A stretch of 7,877 nt of DNA from Bordetella parapertussis. GTDB taxonomy: Bacteria > Pseudomonadota > Gammaproteobacteria > Burkholderiales > SG8-39. The position numbers and the translations under genes were made by a program. Position 1 is the stretch's first letter. Each line of letters begins with the position of its first letter. Of this stretch, positions 6,393 to 7,877 are shown one piece after another. The notes under the pieces are model-generated. The model did not search any database. It saw only the letters and a program-made list of their open reading frames with translations, and was not told the origin of the DNA. The DNA is taken from NCBI GenBank assembly GCA_945906975.1, contig CAMDRY010000136.1, positions 1 through 7,877 on the forward strand. Direction: 5' to 3'.

Positions 6393-7877
6393 ATGACTGA
6401 CATGCAAAAGATCTATCTGCTCGCACCCTTGGCGCCCCTGGCAGGCGCGCTGGTCGCCGGCCTGTTCGGACGGCAGGTCGGACGGGCGGGGGCACACTGG
6501 GTAACCATCATTGGCGTGGCGATTTCGCTGCTGGCCTCGCTCGCCATATTTGCCGATGTACTCAAGGGCAATGTTTTCAACGGCTCGGTGTACACCTGGC
6601 TGACCTCGGGCGAAACCCGTTTTGAGATCGGATTTTTGATCGATCGACTGACGGCTTTGATGATGGTTGTGGTGACCTTTGTCTCCCTTATGGTGCACAT
6701 CTACACCATAGGCTACATGGCGGAAGATCCGGGTTACCAGCGCTTTTTCTCCTATATCTCGCTGTTCACCTTCTCCATGCTGATGCTCGTGATGAGCAAC
6801 AATTTTGTGCAACTGTTTTTCGGATGGGAGGCCGTCGGCGTTGTGTCCTACCTGCTGATCGGTTTCTGGTACACCCGGCCAACGGCGATTTACGCCAATC
6901 TCAAGGCATTCCTGGTCAATCGCGTTGGCGATTTTGGTTTCCTCATTGGCATTGGCCTGGTGCTTGCGTACTTCGGCACGCTCGATTACGCCGCAGTGTT
7001 CTCGCAGGCTGCGCAGTTCAAGAGCGCCACGATAGAGATCCTCCCGGGCTCGACCTGGATGCTCCTGACGGTGATTTGTATCTGCCTGTTCATCGGCGCA
7101 ATGGGCAAATCGGCGCAGTTCCCGCTGCACGTATGGCTGCCCGATTCGATGGAAGGTCCGACACCGATTTCAGCACTGATTCATGCCGCGACCATGGTCA
7201 CCGCGGGTATTTTCATGGTGGCGCGCATGTCACCGCTGTTCGAGTTGTCTGAAACCGCGCTGTCCTTTGTCATGATCATCGGTGCCATTACCGCGTTCTT
7301 CATGGCCCTGATCGCGCTGGTTGTCTATGACATCAAGCGCGTCGTGGCGTATTCGACTCTTTCACAACTGGGTTACATGACTGTGGCGCTTGGCGCCTCG
7401 GCGTATTCGGCGGCAATTTTCCACCTCATGACACACGCGTTTTTCAAGGCGGTGTTATTCCTCGGGGCGGGGTCCGTCATCATCGCCATGCACCATGAGC
7501 AGGACATGCGCAAAATGGGCGGGCTGCGCAAATACATGCCCATCACCTACCTTACGGTGCTCATCGGTGCGCTGGCAAACGCCGGCTTTCCGCCTTTCGC
7601 CGGATTCTTTTCCAAGGACACGATTATCGAGGCCGTGCATGCCTCCCATACGCCCGGAGCAGGTATCGCCTATGTGGCGGTGTTGCTTGGCGTGTTTGTC
7701 GGTGCAGTCTATTCCTTCCGTTTGGTGTTCTTCGCTTTTCACGGCAAGGAGCGCTTCGACACCTCCACCTCAGGTCACGGACAGGCTCATGGTGGGGGGC
7801 ATGGTCACGATGACCATGGCCATGGCGTCCTTCCGCACGAATCACCCTGGGTGGTTTGGCTGCCCCTGGTGCTGCTG
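6393..7877 (+). CDS. nuoL: NADH-quinone oxidoreductase subunit L (ND5 type, antiporter-like), 5' part
   Basis: This is the distal antiporter-like proton-translocating subunit of the membrane arm. The window holds 495 codons with no stop and ends in frame. Full NuoL is usually well over 600 residues, so the last membrane segments and the long lateral helix lie outside. Visible key residues, named by E. coli equivalence: E146 in FGWEAVGVVSY (Glu144), K239 in GAMGKSAQFPLHVWLPD (Lys229), the H264 region in SALIHAATMVTAG, K352 in THAFFKAVLFLGAG (Lys342) and K408 in GFFSKDTI (Lys399). A histidine/glycine-rich loop occupies 461-482. The ATG at 6393 is chosen; a second in-frame ATG at 6402 has no better ribosome site. 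The Shine-Dalgarno is weak (AGG within the nuoK stop). Related MrpA/MrpD-type antiporters are excluded by context and by the close motif match. Confidence 0.97.
   Translation, partial: MTDMQKIYLLAPLAPLAGALVAGLFGRQVGRAGAHWVTIIGVAISLLASLAIFADVLKGNVFNGSVYTWLTSGETRFEIGFLIDRLTALMMVVVTFVSLMVHIYTIGYMAEDPGYQRFFSYISLFTFSMLMLVMSNNFVQLFFGWEAVGVVSYLLIGFWYTRPTAIYANLKAFLVNRVGDFGFLIGIGLVLAYFGTLDYAAVFSQAAQFKSATIEILPGSTWMLLTVICICLFIGAMGKSAQFPLHVWLPDSMEGPTPISALIHAATMVTAGIFMVARMSPLFELSETALSFVMIIGAITAFFMALIALVVYDIKRVVAYSTLSQLGYMTVALGASAYSAAIFHLMTHAFFKAVLFLGAGSVIIAMHHEQDMRKMGGLRKYMPITYLTVLIGALANAGFPPFAGFFSKDTIIEAVHASHTPGAGIAYVAVLLGVFVGAVYSFRLVFFAFHGKERFDTSTSGHGQAHGGGHGHDDHGHGVLPHESPWVVWLPLVLL

Noticed and set aside
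6378..7130. A 250-codon open frame on the minus strand opposite nuoL
   Set aside because: It has the same His/Gln/Asn-rich composition as expected from antisense of membrane-helix codons, with no recognisable protein and no ribosome site noted.
1..7877. A novel or accessory system hidden in the window
   Set aside because: Every region is accounted for by canonical complex I genes in canonical order with intact functional residues. No extra gene, repeat array, RNA or mobile element is left over.

Overview
The window is a stretch of a bacterial respiratory complex I operon (proton-pumping NADH:quinone oxidoreductase, nuo), read entirely on the plus strand. In order it holds the 3' end of nuoE, complete nuoF, nuoG, nuoH, nuoI, nuoJ and nuoK, and the first 495 codons of nuoL, which runs off the right edge. 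Gene order is the canonical nuoA-N order. Each protein is recognised from family motifs, and coding sequence fills nearly all of the DNA. The largest gap is 43 bases, between nuoJ and nuoK.

The organism is most likely a betaproteobacterium. NuoF, NuoI, NuoJ and NuoK closely resemble the betaproteobacterial forms as I remember them, for example the ferredoxin core of NuoI and the basic C-terminal tail of NuoJ. nuoC and nuoD cannot be seen, so whether they are fused is unknown. The DNA is moderately GC-rich with even codon use, and I see no mobile element or sign of horizontal transfer. A finer placement (for example Nitrosomonadales or Rhodocyclales) cannot be supported from sequence reading alone.

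Layout: positions 1-3810 encode the NADH-oxidising input module. NuoE carries the N1a cluster, NuoF binds FMN and NADH and carries N3, and NuoG carries N1b, N4 and N5. Positions 3807-5408 encode the connection to the membrane: NuoH forms much of the quinone chamber and NuoI carries N6a and N6b. Positions 5427-7877 encode membrane-arm proton-translocating subunits NuoJ, NuoK and NuoL. Electrons pass NADH to FMN to the iron-sulfur chain to quinone, and the coupled changes in the membrane arm move protons.

The genes are tightly packed: 8 bases of overlap at nuoE/nuoF, 2 bases of spacing at nuoF/nuoG, 4 bases of overlap at nuoG/nuoH, and 6, 18, 43 and 11 bases of spacing at the later junctions. 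This fits one polycistronic message with translational coupling. I see no promoter, terminator, RNA gene, CRISPR array or transposon. No undescribed system is visible. The findings are small details of an ordinary housekeeping operon and are scored accordingly.
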